Assembly: GCA_020205615.1 (NCBI GenBank)
Contig: CM035167.1
Span: 133,730,095-133,794,094, forward strand
Source: Panax quinquefolius
Lineage: Eukaryota; Streptophyta; Magnoliopsida; Apiales; Araliaceae
Direction: 5' to 3'
Length of the DNA stretch: 64,000 nt
The notes below the pieces were generated by a model. That model saw only the letters and a program-made list of their open reading frames with translations. It had not been told where the DNA came from and did not search any database. The translations under genes were made by a program, and so were the position numbers. Shown in pieces: positions 36,150 through 48,375 of the stretch (the first letter of the stretch is position 1; each line of letters starts with the position of its first letter).

Positions 36150-36925
36150 AATTTAATAAAAGTTTATTTTAATTTTAAAAAAAAAGTTTATTTTAATTTA
36201 AAATAAAAAAAGTTTATTTTAATTTTAAAATTAAAATTTCATGCTAATTAATTAAAGTTTTAATTGATTCCATGATAACTAATTAAGTTTAAATTGATTT
36301 TATTTTCCTTAAATAAATTTTAGTTTTTATTTAATAATATTTAAATAATTTGATTTCATTTATTATTCAAAATAAAAAGAGTTTATTTGTGAATAGAAAG
36401 AAAAATCCATTTTCCTTAAATAAAGGAGTTTATTTAGATATGAAATAAGATTTCATATTATTCAAAATAAAAGAGTTTATTTTAATGAATAGAAAAGAAA
36501 ATCCATAATTTCTTAAATAAAGGAGTTTATTTAAATATGAAATAAGATTTCATATTATTCAAAAATAAAGGAGTTTATTTGTGAATAGAAAGAATATCCG
36601 TGTTTCCTTTAATAAAGTTTTTTTTATAAATGAATTTTTTTAATTAAAAATAAAAGAGTTTATTTTAATTAAAGATTTTTTTTTTTATATGAATTTTTTC
36701 ATAATTATTCCATTAATTAAAATAAAAGTTTTATTTTATTAAAGATTTTTTTTTTTACATGGAATTGATTCCATAATTAATTAAAATAAAGGAGTTTATT
36801 TTGATTAAAATTTTGATTAAAATAAAATAGTTTATTTTATTCAAAATTGATAAATTAAAATAAAATAGTTTTATTTTGATTTAAATTTGATTAAAATAAA
36901 GGAGTTTATTTTGATTCAAAAATAG
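36150..36925 (+). repeat. AT-rich tandem repeats (aaataaaggagtttatttt)
   Basis: Units of 30-90 bp centred on aaataaa-ggagtttattt, itself partly palindromic, alternating with cataattattc or gtgaatagaaaga. They lie in the untranslated leader of the copia element. Confidence 0.75.
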
Positions 36926-37367
36926 ATTTTATACTAACTAAATTTGCCCATTAAATGATATCAATATATATATTAAATGTTTATTATTCATAAGATGAAT
37001 GTTATTTATCGATGCATACGGTGATGTATATGATAATAAATGGGATTGATTATGGACTATCGACCAATATGATTGATTTTATTTTAGTCGATGCATTTAT
37101 GTACGGGTTTTTATTAAATGGGTCTCACAGATTGCCTTCTCTAATTTTTCTTAATGTAAATTCTATCTCCTCCTATGTATTTCCCTCGATCACGATCAAG
37201 GTTTCTATTTATTTTAAATAGTTTTGTAATAGAATAGTTAGAATTAATTTTGAAAAATTGAGATCAAGGAGCAAGGAGCGCTTGAAGACCCGCTTTGTAA
37301 TGGAGCCCGTTTAAATGTAATAGTTATATTTAAATATTATTTCTCGCACCCCTGGGGAGTTCGACCT

Positions 37368-37399
37368 TTTGGTTCACTTGGTGGCTCTAGTGAACCAAA
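37368..37399 (+). other. Perfect 11-bp stem-loop in the copia leader
   Basis: tttggttcact (37368-37378) and agtgaaccaaa (37389-37399) with a 10-base loop tggtggctct. It stands out in a long AT-rich leader upstream of gag and might act in RNA folding or packaging, which is inference. Confidence 0.5.
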
Positions 37400-37690
37400 C
37401 TAGAATAAAAGTCCATAATCAATCCGTAGAATAATATAGATTCTATATGCATGCTTATACTATATATATATATATATTATATGCAAACATGCTTCGCATG
37501 TTCATTAATACGACGCGATTTTATATATATATATATATACGCTAAACAAAACAAGATGAGAAAATTAATAACAAACCCCTCAATTTTTTATATTAAGTCC
37601 TAAGCGCTCAAAGATATTTGAATATCGAACGTCAGCTTTCTAGCATGATAAAATTAATAGAGTATTAAATATTTAATATGAGTTTGTTGT

Positions 37691-37987
37691 GTCACCACAA
37701 GGCAAGTATTAAGTATTTAAGATGTTAATTTATCACATTTGATGCTTATAAAGAAAATTGAACAATATTGTTTTGTCAGTGTCACCACAAGGATGATATT
37801 TTTTTTTTTTGAATATACGGAGTGCTAGTCTGACTTAACTTGATAATTTTGATTCTGATGTGCCACCACTGATCAAAATAATCTAAGAGGCAAAATACAA
37901 GGAGTCAGATAGTTGATGTAATCGACAAAAGTTGTTTACCTATTTATTTATATATAGTTTGTCAGGTCACCACAAGGCTATATACAT
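37691..37987 (+). repeat. Repeated gtcaccacaagg motif in the copia leader
   Basis: Exact gtcaccacaagg at 37691-37702, 37781-37792 and 37976-37987, with a weaker tgccaccactg at about 37861. Exact copies are preceded by tttgt(cag). Spacing is roughly 90-195 bases. Confidence 0.6.
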
Positions 37988-38179
37988 TTGAAATGGGATC
38001 CTTATTCTCACTAGCAAATCTTTAATTAGATTTTGCCGAACTATATAAGTGAGGGTAATATAGTTTGAAGAAAATAAAGGGAGATACCAATTTAAAACAA
38101 GACCTAAATTTATTTTGGTAATTAATAAAAGAATGTATGTTAAAATGTTGTTAATTACAAATTCATTTACGTAATTTTA

Positions 38180-38960
38180 CAATGTCTAAAATTACTATCA
38201 TCGCAGGGCATATTAGATGCTAAATTAACCGCAATCAATTAAACTGATTGGTTAAGGAATTTGAGAATAGTTCTCATAATCGAAAAGCTATCTTATGTCC
38301 TTAATACGCCTATCCTCGCAATGGTTGCGCATAATGCCTCCGAGAAGAGATCGCTACTTTTAGAAAGTGGCAAGATGATGCACAATTGGCTCAACGCATC
38401 ATGCTCAGATCCACGAGTAACGAAGCTTCAAATACAAGATGAAACTATGGATGCTCTACTATATTCCCGCACATCAAGTAGTCGATGGTGAGGAAAGTAG
38501 ACCGATAGATATCGACATCTCAAGGAGCTCTTCCGATCTAGAACGGCCAATGGCACTATAAGATGCATAAAAAAGTTCTTAACATAATCAATTTGATCGA
38601 TCAATTAGACAACCGGTTTTGTCATGGATGGAGAGTTGAGCCAAGATTTGATCTTGCACTCACTCCCTAACTCTTTCACAATTGTTGTGAATTTTTCATA
38701 TGAACAAGCTAGATATCGCCTCACCGATTTGCTTAACATATTGAAAAATGTCGAGAGTCACTTTCCAACCAAGAAAGATCAAGTCTTACCGGTAGGGGCC
38801 AAAGGATCTTCCTCAAAAGAAGAACGATTCAAAGAAGGTAAATAGAAAGGCATAAAACAAAGGATAATAAGAACAAAAAACGATACGGATAAAGAAAGGA
38901 GTTTGCTTTCCACCGCAATAAGCCCGACACCGGAAAGAAATCATGAGAAGCATCTTCTGC
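38180..38960 (+). pseudogene. Copia gag, frameshifted
   Basis: Capsid remnant of the UBN2/gag_2 type in plant copia elements. WLRNL then RIVLIIEKLSYVLNTPI (from about 38250) is the conserved N-terminal motif. The frame 38624-38845 has LSQDLILHSLPNSFTIVVNF and a basic C-terminal part (KDQVLPVGAKGSSSKE) like the region before the zinc knuckle. The knuckle itself is not recognisable. Frames shift at least twice. Confidence 0.7.
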
Positions 38961-39199
38961 AGAGGCTAACCAAAGAAGCTTAGTGAAGTTTCTTTCTATA
39001 ATACACAAATTTTCATGATTTAAATAAATTTTTCTTTAAGTCAAGGTTCTACTTGGGTATTGATACCGACTTCGTTATCATAAATATAGATTTATGAAGG
39101 ACCAAGGTAAGTAGAAAAGCTAAACAAATATAAGTAATCCTATGTGGGAAAATGAAGCAAAGGTCACCATATTAGCCATAGAAACTTATAGTTTAGCAA

Positions 39200-39980
39200 T
39201 GCCTACGGCAAATCTATTAAGTCAATAAGTTGTTATCAGATTCCAGCTTCGTAAAAAATATTATTTCCATTTTATCATTGGACAATGAAATCTTTGGTAT
39301 TATAATTAAGAACAATTGTTGTTCTATTTATAATAATAATGTTTTGTATAGAACCGAAATATTACTTAATAAATTTTGTATACTGACTTACATGAAAATA
39401 ATTTTGCATATCGAACAAATTAGTATAAGAAAAGGAGATGATCATTCAAAGAGTCGAATGTGTGTATTTGTTGAATACAAGTGTGAATTATTCAAAGGTT
39501 CAAAGAATTCGTAAGTGAAACAAATCGGCAAAGTATTAAGATTCTTTGATTAGATCAAGGAATAAATACTTGTGCAATAAGTTTCTAGATCATCTCAAAT
39601 GGTTTTCTCATAATGGACACATCCCGATACGCAATAATCGATTGATGTATCCGAAAGGAAAAATCGCACTTTGCTGGACATGGTGCGGTCCCATAATGAT
39701 TTTACCGACATTCCAAAGATCCTTCTGGGATCATGTCCTAGAAATGGTCGACATTCACGAAAAAAGGTAACCTCAAAATCCTACCAAGACTCCATAAAAG
39801 TTATGGATGTGGAGGATTCCTAATCTTAAGTATGTTAAGATAAGGGGTTGTCCAACTTATGTGAAAAGGTTTCAAAGGATAAGCTTGGGGACAAGATTTG
39901 ACAAGTACATGATTTTGTGGGACATCCTAAAGTAAGTTTAGGGTATATGTTCTATAATCCTACTTAGCAAAAGGTGTTTG
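39200..39980 (+). pseudogene. Copia integrase region, frameshifted
   Basis: Starts with the pre-integrase block (VKNIISILSL, NNCCSIY). FLDHLKWFS (about 39585) and a later RNRTLLDMV-like stretch in another frame match the integrase core's last part. A GCPTYVKRFQ block (about 39845) is the C-terminal part that follows in plant copia. The zinc-binding HHCC region appears lost. Confidence 0.65.
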
Positions 39981-40099
39981 TTATGAAACACGCCGCTTTC
40001 TAAGATAAAGGTGTTTATCATCAAGGGGCTAGTGGAGGATAATAGATCTCAAGAGTTCAAGAACCACAAAACACTATAAGTCAAATAAGAGGAACCTCA

Positions 40100-41180
40100 G
40101 AGATAGACCTATTGCACCACAAACCAATCAGAACTGAATAGTACCAAGATACCTAGAGAGGTATGGATTCATCATGGATGATGATGATGAGGTACGATCA
40201 TAGAAGATGATGATCCAGAGTTACATACGATGAGGTAAGACAATCTAGTGTGTACAAAAGGGTCAAACCTAGGGTACAAAAGGTCATGCGCGCGCGTGAA
40301 ATTTCTAATATTATATGTTGATATACTACTTGATAAGGAATGACATACCAATGCTACAATCAAGAAAGATAAAGTTGTTCAAACATTCCTCCATGAATGA
40401 TTCGGGAAGAGTATCTTAATCGGGGATATAAATCTATATAGATAGATTTAAGAGGATGCTCGACTTAACCCAAGGAACGATATTCATTTGATGCTAAAGT
40501 CGCTTAGCATGGCAAACTCCAAGAGATGTCTCATGTCGATGAGCTATGGAGTGTATCTCTCTAATAGTCCCCACAGACTCCAAAAAAGAGAGAGATCATG
40601 AGTGACAATCATGTATGCAATGAAATGTACGAGACCCGATGTGTCGATCACCATATTCGGAGAAGTTCACTATGAGTCGCTGAAAAAACATCTTAAAGTG
40701 CTTAACCCAAGACTAAGGATGTGATCATATTCATGGTGGGGGTCTAAATTAAAACCAGAGGGCTTAATGCACTCAAGTTTTTCGTATGCACTAAGATGAC
40801 GTAAAAATCACTTTAAGGTAAAGTGTTACCTCGAATAAAGGTGCAGCAGAATCGAAAGGTTCCAAACAAAGAAAGAGTTGTCGGTTTAGTGATAAAGACA
40901 AAGTATATAGCTATAAATGAAGTCGCAAGTTGATTGTTTGGATTAAAAGTTCATTACGTAATCTAGAATAGTTCCTAAGTCTCATCTTCGATCTAAACAT
41001 GTGTCAGGGCACTTTCATTTGATTATTAGAATCATCGAAGATGGGAAATCACTATAGAGATAGTGGACTCTCATGAACAACATTACATATCCATTAACTA
41101 AAGCTTATCCAACAAAGCAGGATAATCGCCACTTGTAGAAGAAGAGTATAAGATACCACGACGATCGGGTTTAGTGCAAG
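40100..41180 (+). pseudogene. Copia reverse transcriptase/RNase H, heavily decayed
   Basis: Recognisable pieces only: IMYAMKCTRPDVS (40607-40650), the conserved block at the RT to RNase H junction, followed by SLKNILKCL in the next frame. Catalytic RT motifs could not be found. The block ends in the purine-rich gtgcaagtggaga before the LTR. Confidence 0.6.
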
Positions 41181-41186
41181 TGGAGA
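41175..41186 (+). other. Copia polypurine tract
   Basis: tgcaagtggaga next to the 3' LTR, the usual copia PPT form in plants. Confidence 0.55.
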
Positions 41187-43025
41187 TCGAAAGTAGTATG
41201 CACACAAGCCAATCATGTTTGTTGATGATAAAGCATATACTTTGTAATAATCTTATTCATTTATTAATAAAAAGTATTAATTTATTAAAGGCTTTTAATT
41301 ATCTACACGATGTCGCTTTTATAATATATGATAAACCCATAGTTTTAAGCAATGCTTTTAGAATAATGATGATGATCATTCTAATGAGATCTAAATTCTT
41401 AAAAGCTTAAAACTAAAATAGTTCCCAATCATCGATTACTAAATCGGGGATTAGTGAATCCGATAGATCGGGTACATACGCTGCTTGCTCATCGATGAGG
41501 ATGATCGATCTCACGATCATTTGTGTGGAGACACTAAAGCAAGTACGTAGGTGCTTATTAGAGAATAAGTTCACCGAACGTGGCTCGCTAAGGAATACCT
41601 AATGGAGTTTTATTTGCCACAATAGAATTCTCAGAGTGATAGTAGTACAAGTAATCCTTGACTCGAGATCATCATAAGATTCGTATATGATGAGTTATAC
41701 TTTGACTTATTCCTTAAGACCCTTAGGTATATCAAAGGGTATGCTTGGGTATAATAAGTCAGATACGGAGATAATGTATGATCAATAAAGAATCTACCAC
41801 TTCTAATAAAAGAAGAGAAATGTCCTATGTGATTCGATAAATGACAACCCAAAGAGTCCTCGGGTTAAGGCGTAATGAAATTAGAAAGGAGTTTCTAATT
41901 TGCATTATTTGAGTCAGGCATTTAAGAGTCGAAATACATATAATTAAATAAAATAAGACTTTCGACAAAGAATTCCACGCCTTATATTTAATCGGGACAT
42001 CAGATGGTGGAAGGATCAATCAGACGCAAGAATTATTTACTCAAAGGTTCTTTAATGATTAATGTTGAAATCTATATTATCCGGAAAGTCGCTGATCGCT
42101 AGGAGGCTTATCCCTATCAGAATAAATATTATTTATTTAAATAAATTAATTGTTTAATTTATTTATTTAAATAAGATTAGAATTGTTCTAATTGATTTAT
42201 TCACAACCTATTTAATACGGAGAACCTAAAGGGTCACACCATAAAAGGAAGAATAATTATTTAAGAAGTTAATGGCATAATCGTAATAATATAAAGTTAT
42301 ATATTTAATTTAATCTATGGTGATGTAATAAATTAAATAAATTAATATTTATTATTTAATATTTTAGAAATATTAAATATAAATTAATAAGAGGAGTCTT
42401 ATTAATATTATTACAATTATTATTATTTTAATTTCTAAAAGAGTTTAGGAATTAATTTAATATAAGTACTTTCATTTATTCCTAATCGATTAGAGGGAAA
42501 ATTAGTTAAAGGAGTTTAATTAATTATCCCTAATAAGATTAGGGAGCTTAATTAATTAAAAGAATTTAATTAATTAAATAAAACCCAATTCCTTAATTGT
42601 TAAGGTGGGTTGCCCACATCTATAAATAAGAGGAGTCTTATTACGGGTGGTATGGGTTGTCGATTTTTTTCAACATACGTAATAATTCCAATTGTTGGAG
42701 AGTACACCTTTTCTATGTAGAGATAGAAAAACTAGGGTTTAGCCAACCACCCCTTCTTCTTGAATTTTCTTCTTCCTCGTGGATCACCTCAGAGGCCAAA
42801 CATTCGGGTGGCTAACGCCGATCAAAGGAAGGAACCAAACCCGGGATTCAAGTCGAACGCGAAAAGGATTTGGAGGTGAACTTGTACCGAGGAAGCTCGA
42901 TCTTCAAGGGGTATGATTTTTTCTCTTTATCTTTTCGCTTAAATTAATAATTATGCATAAAGGGTGATCCGTATACGGTTTGTAAATTTTTAAACTCGAT
43001 TTTACACGCTCGCATTTTTTTTTGC
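41187..43025 (+). repeat. Copia 3' LTR
   Basis: About 1.84 kb. Starts around tcgaaagtagtatg (a degraded TG start) and matches the left LTR to ttttttttgcaatt at 43025, where family A LTR sequence begins without target duplication. Likely TATA region ctataaataag at 42619-42629. Confidence 0.75.
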
Positions 43026-44125
43026 AATTAAGTTTTTATAAATAATCTACGTAATTGTTACAAGCTAACACCGCTGAATACCCGGTGGGTAAAGTAAAGT
43101 AATACGCCGCTGTTGCACAAAGAAGATACACCAGATATTACACAATATTTTTTTTGAATTATTGATTCTTACGTAGAAGGCACTACTCAATAATTGTTAC
43201 AATAATTATCGCTCAATATTTTATTTTATCGATTCAATAATTGTCGTGGTTGATATTTTATATTATCATTGTTCAATAATTATCACCGCACAATATTTCT
43301 CATTATCGATCAATAATTCATATTATTTGAATAATATTATTAGATAATTATTGGCAATGTCTAGAAAGTTCTCACAAGGAGAGGTTTGTCACCTAATCAC
43401 GCGCCAAGAAGGAGAAATTCTTATCGAAAGCCCCTTTTCCTGAACCTACTGGTCATCATTATCAGTGATTCTGTAATATTATTTGTGAATAATTAATTAT
43501 TGATTTATATGATAAGAAAATATTTATTTGATGTGGATATAAATGATGGATTTATTTATGTATTTATAAATGAAGGAATTAAAGATGAGGTGTTTTATCA
43601 AGGTATTTGTAAATGGAGAACAAAATATGGGATTTTCGTAAATTTAGCTTTATTACTTGATTTTGTAAAATCCATAACTCTTTGTGTATAATGAGTTAAG
43701 AGATGAGCCATATATCAAAAGAAAGCCCTAGAGTAATCTAATCATTTTGAATCACCCAAAAATTCTTTGTAGATCGTTGGTGAAATTTTGAATGAAATCG
43801 GTCCAAGGACTAATAGTCCGAAAAATTATGTTCTTCAAGTATCATGAGAGTTATAAATTTTGATCCCACCGCTGATCGTTGTAATTTTGGATATGTTATA
43901 CATATATAAGTTGAGTATATGTCCACAAATTTTGAACCGTTAAAAATGAATGTATGATTTGTTATGAATTTTAAGAGGTAAATGATTTTTTGGTGGAAAA
44001 TTTAGAATTGAGTGGGCCCCACTCTTGGTTGTTGGGGAAGATGGCTTAATTTTTGGTGGGTGGAATAATAGCGTAAAGCCATCAGTAGCAGGTCAAGTCT
44101 TCTTGACTTCTTGCTAACATTTTCC

Positions 44126-44134
44126 TATAAATAG
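44126..44134 (+). promoter_or_regulatory. TATA box of family A LTR
   Basis: TATAAATAG after ttttcc. The splice-donor-like gaggtaagga has its GT at 44303. Confidence 0.55.
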
Positions 44135-44423
44135 AGGGCTAAGTTAATTGAAAATCACACCGTAAACATAAGCTTTCTCTTTCTCTCTAGATTATCGAGT
44201 GAAATTTGTGAGTATTTAGATACTTGGTGAGTTGATATTCATCGCTGCAAGTTTCCTTCAAATATATATCCGATATCCCGTCGTAAGTCGCCGCTTTTTG
44301 AGGTAAGGATAAGTAAGGGATGTTATTTTCTTCTCAAATGATATTATTTCTTCAATATCATTATCGAAATATCGGTCGAACTATCAAATTATTTTTATCA
44401 AATTTGGAACTTTTTCATGTTAT

Positions 44424-44805
44424 TTACTATTCATGAGTTACTATTCACGAGTTACTATTCACGTTAGTACTATTCATGAAGCGTGAAGATGTTTTTTTGA
44501 ATTTCTATCTTTTTGAGTTCGGGTTTACTATTCACGATACTCAAGACTATTCACGATACGACACTATTCATGTATATAATACTATTTACTTATATGACAT
44601 TATTTACGATACTTTGTTTACGTATTTAATACGAGAAGTACTATTCACGAGTTCACGAGTTACTATTCATGAAGTTACTATTCACGAGTTACTATTCACG
44701 AGTTACTATTCACGAGTTACTATTCACGTGGTTACTATTCATGAAGTACTATTCATGAAGTTACTATTCATGAAAGTTACTATTCACGAAGTTACTATTC
44801 ATGAC
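44424..44805 (+). repeat. Tandem repeats of gttactattcacgag type
   Basis: The longest array of this motif: at least ten near-perfect units in 44650-44800, preceded by degenerate ones. The resulting 116-codon frame (FTSYYSRVTIHE repeats) is a by-product. Confidence 0.9.
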
Positions 44806-45179
44806 AAAATTGGTTTCTTTTTCTAACTAAATTATCGCTGATTTATTAATCTTACTCTTGAAATTAAAACCATGTTTTGATTATATTGTTTTTATATAAC
44901 ATTCTTATAACCCTAATGATGATATTTCTCTTTGACTTGAGTGTAAAGATGGGTAGATTATCGGTATGATCGCGACCATAGGTTCTCTTTTGGCCAAGAA
45001 TGCAAAAGTCTAAAGTTGAATTGACTGATTATGAATCATGATTGAATATTTTTAATTTACAATTGAATATTTTTAGCTTAAGTAACTTCAAAGGATGAAT
45101 TTCTTTGATATATCAACATGGTTATAATTATTGTTATATAACTTCAAAATCTTTAAATCAGAAGTGCAAAGATTTATGT

Positions 45180-45460
45180 ATATTTCGCTCAGAATGCAAT
45201 ATACCAAGTGAATATCTTTACCAGGCTCATCAATGAATATCTTTGCTCAGAATGCAAAGACGACCAAGTTGTTGAATATCTTTAATTTCAGAAGTGCGAA
45301 GATGAATATTATTGATGAATATCTTTGGCTCAGTAATGCAAAGATGAATTATTTGTTGAATATCTTTAGCTTCAGAAATGCAAAGATGACTTTGATGAAT
45401 ATCTTTAGCCCGTAGAGGTAAAAAGATGATCTGTTTATGAATATCTGCAAAGATGAATTT
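45180..45460 (+). repeat. ~45-bp LTR tandem repeats
   Basis: About six units of gaatatcttt...gcaaagatga. Confidence 0.7.
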
Positions 45461-46480
45461 ATTAGTATGATTATGAATAGAACTGTGATTTGGTATAACC
45501 ATGATATTTGATGTTTCGTAAAAGACAGTGATGAAAATTATCTTCGCCCCGGATGAGAAGAGGAATTTAGAATCACAATTATGATTATGAGTTATTCATA
45601 TGATTGTGGAAAGGAACTATTGATTGATGTTACAGGGATAAAATATTGTTGGTGGACTTTTAACGTGGAGAAGATAATAGACTTTTATAGTCTATTTGAC
45701 TCTTTTAATGGATTGCTCGTTCCGCTGCAACTATGGTTGAAAAGTTTTATCATCTACCATATGTTCTAAATCTCTGATTCATTACTGATGAAGACTATTG
45801 ATAATTTATTTATCTTTAGTCATAATATTCTTTATCGAAGCTAGTTGTGCTCACCCTTTTGTTTCACAATTCCTTTCGTGTAATAAAAGTGTAATGGGTC
45901 GAAAGGGGATAACAAGGGAATAGAATCGGGGTCTATAGTTGTTGAGGTTCTCCCAAAGAGTATGAAAATAATTTTATTGAGGGCTTTAGTGTGTCAGATT
46001 TTATACATCATTTAATAGTTATTTTTGGTGAATTAAATAGGGTGAGGCGAACCCAACTTTGGAAGGGTGTTTTGTCACTATCATACAAGATGTCTAATGA
46101 CATACAAACTCGTGTTATCATAAGACACGGTCAGGTTTCATCCACTTGCCGAGTATATTTACAAGCACTACCTATATAATCTTGGTGTTTTGTTTGGAGT
46201 ATAATACCAAATTAGAGACAAAGGAGATAATGATATGTCAAGAGAAGACTCGCCATCGGGAAGAATATGATAGTAATCTTCTTGTTTTTCTTTGGGGTCT
46301 ATCGGGTCAACCAAGGATAATTCTACTCGTAACCATATGATATCTACCATAACCTAAAAGTACGGTCATGGTCCGTGTTATCATGTATCCGAAGTTTCTC
46401 GAAAGCATCATTCCCAAAGATTCTAATTTCTAAAACAAAGCTTTATTAAAGGCTTTTATACTTCTTTATGTAAGGTGTCA

Positions 46481-47530
46481 TGAGGATGATTGATCTCATG
46501 ATCATTTGTGTTGAAGACACTAAAGCCGAGTATGTAGGTGCTTATTAGAGAATAAGTTCATACGAGCGTGGCTCGTTCAAGGAATACCTAATGGAGTTTT
46601 ATTTTGGAGCTTTCATCAATAGAATTCCTCAGAGTGATAGTAAGTACTGGTGATCCTTGGACTTGAGATCATCATAGTATCTCGTATGATGAGTTATACT
46701 GACTTATTCCTTAAGACCCTTAGGGTATATCAAAGGTATGCTTGGGTATAATAAGTTATACATGGAGATAATGTATGATCAATAAAGAATCTACCACTTC
46801 TAATAAAAGAAGAGAAATGTCCTATGTGATTCGATAAATGACAACCCAAAGAGTCCTTGGCAGTTAGAATGAAATTAGAAAGGAGTTTCTAATTTGCATT
46901 ATTTGGAGTTGTGCATTTAAGGATCGAAATACATATAATTAAATAAAATAAGACTTGACAATGATTCCATGTCTTATATTTAATTGGGACATCAGTATGG
47001 TGGAAGGATTGAATTGTACGGTAATCTATTTACTCAAAGGTTCTTTAATGATTAATGTTGAAATCTATATTATCCGGAAAGTCGCTTGATCGCTAGGAGG
47101 CTTATCCCTATTGTAGAATAAATATTATTTAAATAAATTAATTGTTTAATTTATTTATTTAAATAAGATTAGAATTGTTCTAATTGATTTATTCACAACC
47201 TAGCTTAATATGGAGAACCTAAAGGGTCACAATTATAAAAGGAAGAATAATTATTTAAGAAGTTAATGGCATAATCGTAATAATATATTAAGTATATTTA
47301 ATTTAATCTATGGTGATAGAATAAATTAAATAGCTTAATATTTATTATTTAATATTTTAGAAATATTAAATATAAATTAATAAGAGGAGTCTTATTAATA
47401 TTATTACAATTATTATTATTTTAATTTCTAAAAGAGTTTAGGAATTAATTTAATATAAGTACTCTCATTTATTCTAATTCGATTAGGAAGGAAAATTAGT
47501 TAAAGGAGTTTAATTAATTATCCCTAATAA
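46481..47530 (+). mobile_element. Copia LTR fragment, third copy
   Basis: Matches the copia LTR from gaggatgattgatctcatg (compare 33984) to ttatccctaataag (compare 35024), missing both ends. It joins family A LTR on the left and the fold-back transposon arm on the right; a few bases (ataag/aag) are shared at the right junction. Confidence 0.8.
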
Positions 47531-47994
47531 GCTCAATCAACCAAAAACAGTAATAATACAGAAAAAACACGAATTCGAATTTCCTATATCCCAAATTCAT
47601 AGCCAGCTTTTCACAACAAAGACAAACTCATGAAGTAAAAAATTCCCTAGATTTCATTCATTTGGTTCAAACAGAAAATTAGAAAATACCTTAGGAGCTC
47701 TTAAATCGCAATTGTTCTTGGTTTGACGACGAACACGCTTTCGTCCGGTGAGATGTATACCAGATTTGCGATTGCTGAACCAATTGCTCCTCTGATCTTC
47801 TTTCGTCCGACGCGATTTGAAAGAGAAACGGGATTTGGGAAAATTTGGAGACTGCTTCTTTTTTGACCCGAAACTAGGATCCGCGTTTTTTTTCCCCACA
47901 TTTTTCTTTCCTGGGCCGTTGGATGTATCTGACGGCTGAAAGAAGAAGTTCATTTTTTGGCTAAATTACGGGATCCCGGACCAGATCCCTTCCG
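47531..47994. mobile_element. Fold-back transposon, outer right arm
   Basis: Reverse complement of 28961-29426 with small differences, ending ggatcccttccg at 47994 beside (TA)n. The arm segment equivalent to 29427-29897 is missing between here and 30658. Confidence 0.85.
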
Positions 47995-48012
47995 TATATA
48001 TATATATATATA
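47995..48012. repeat. (TA)n, right flank of the fold-back element
   Basis: Nine TA units between the fold-back terminus and a mini-Helitron. Confidence 0.9.
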
Positions 48013-48130
48013 CTAGATGTGTCCCGTGCCTCTGGCACTGTATGAACGGTGAGATTTATCTCAAATTTTGGACGATCCAGATGATTTATTGAGTGAGTGA
48101 GAAATTCAAAATCATTTGTATTTTATTAGA
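48013..48130 (-). mobile_element. 118-bp Helitron-like element
   Basis: On the minus strand it starts TCTAATAAAATAC and ends in a small hairpin (gtgcc aga ggcac) followed by a few bases and CTAG. It has no inverted repeats. The flanking bases are A and T, as for Helitron insertion between A and T. These are the standard Helitron end signals, but no Rep/helicase is encoded. Copies lie at 18534 and 53287. Confidence 0.7.
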
Positions 48131-48140
48131 TAGATATATA

Positions 48141-48347
48141 GTCCGCTTACTATACGAGTGGTCCGTATGTGGACCACCTTTAGCGATAGTCAAAATTGTG
48201 GTTAAATCCGTTGTCATATGGTTTGAACCGGGCTATAGCGATGGTTATGGACTATCACAATGGTTTAGACCCTATGACGACGAGTTTAACGACAATTTTG
48301 TTCGTCACTAAATGTGGTTTGCATGTAAACCACCCACATAGGAAACT
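48141..48347. mobile_element. MITE related to 14480 and 22263
   Basis: Left gagtggtccgtatgtggacc, right ggtttgcatgtaaaccaccc then acataggaaactc. The interior has tagcgat, gacgacg and cgtcact motifs. TA tracts on both sides (48135-48140, 48348-48375). Confidence 0.6.
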
Positions 48348-48375
48348 CATATATATATATATATATATATATATG
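48348..48375. repeat. (TA)n microsatellite
   Basis: About 14 TA units right of the MITE. Confidence 0.9.

Larger units (their letters stand above)
43026..46480 (+). mobile_element. Family A LTR, lacking both ends
   Basis: Begins inside U3 (aagtttttataaataatc corresponds to 30932) and runs past the point where the 30659 copy stops, through the region like 13560-14090, to aaggtgtcat at 46480. It overlaps the 30659 copy over about 2.7 kb, so the two are duplicate copies and not halves of one split LTR. Confidence 0.75.

Noticed and set aside
43500..43691. 63-codon frame MIYMIRKYLFDVDINDG
   Set aside because: Same LTR position at 31408-31580 carries stops, so it is not conserved as a protein.
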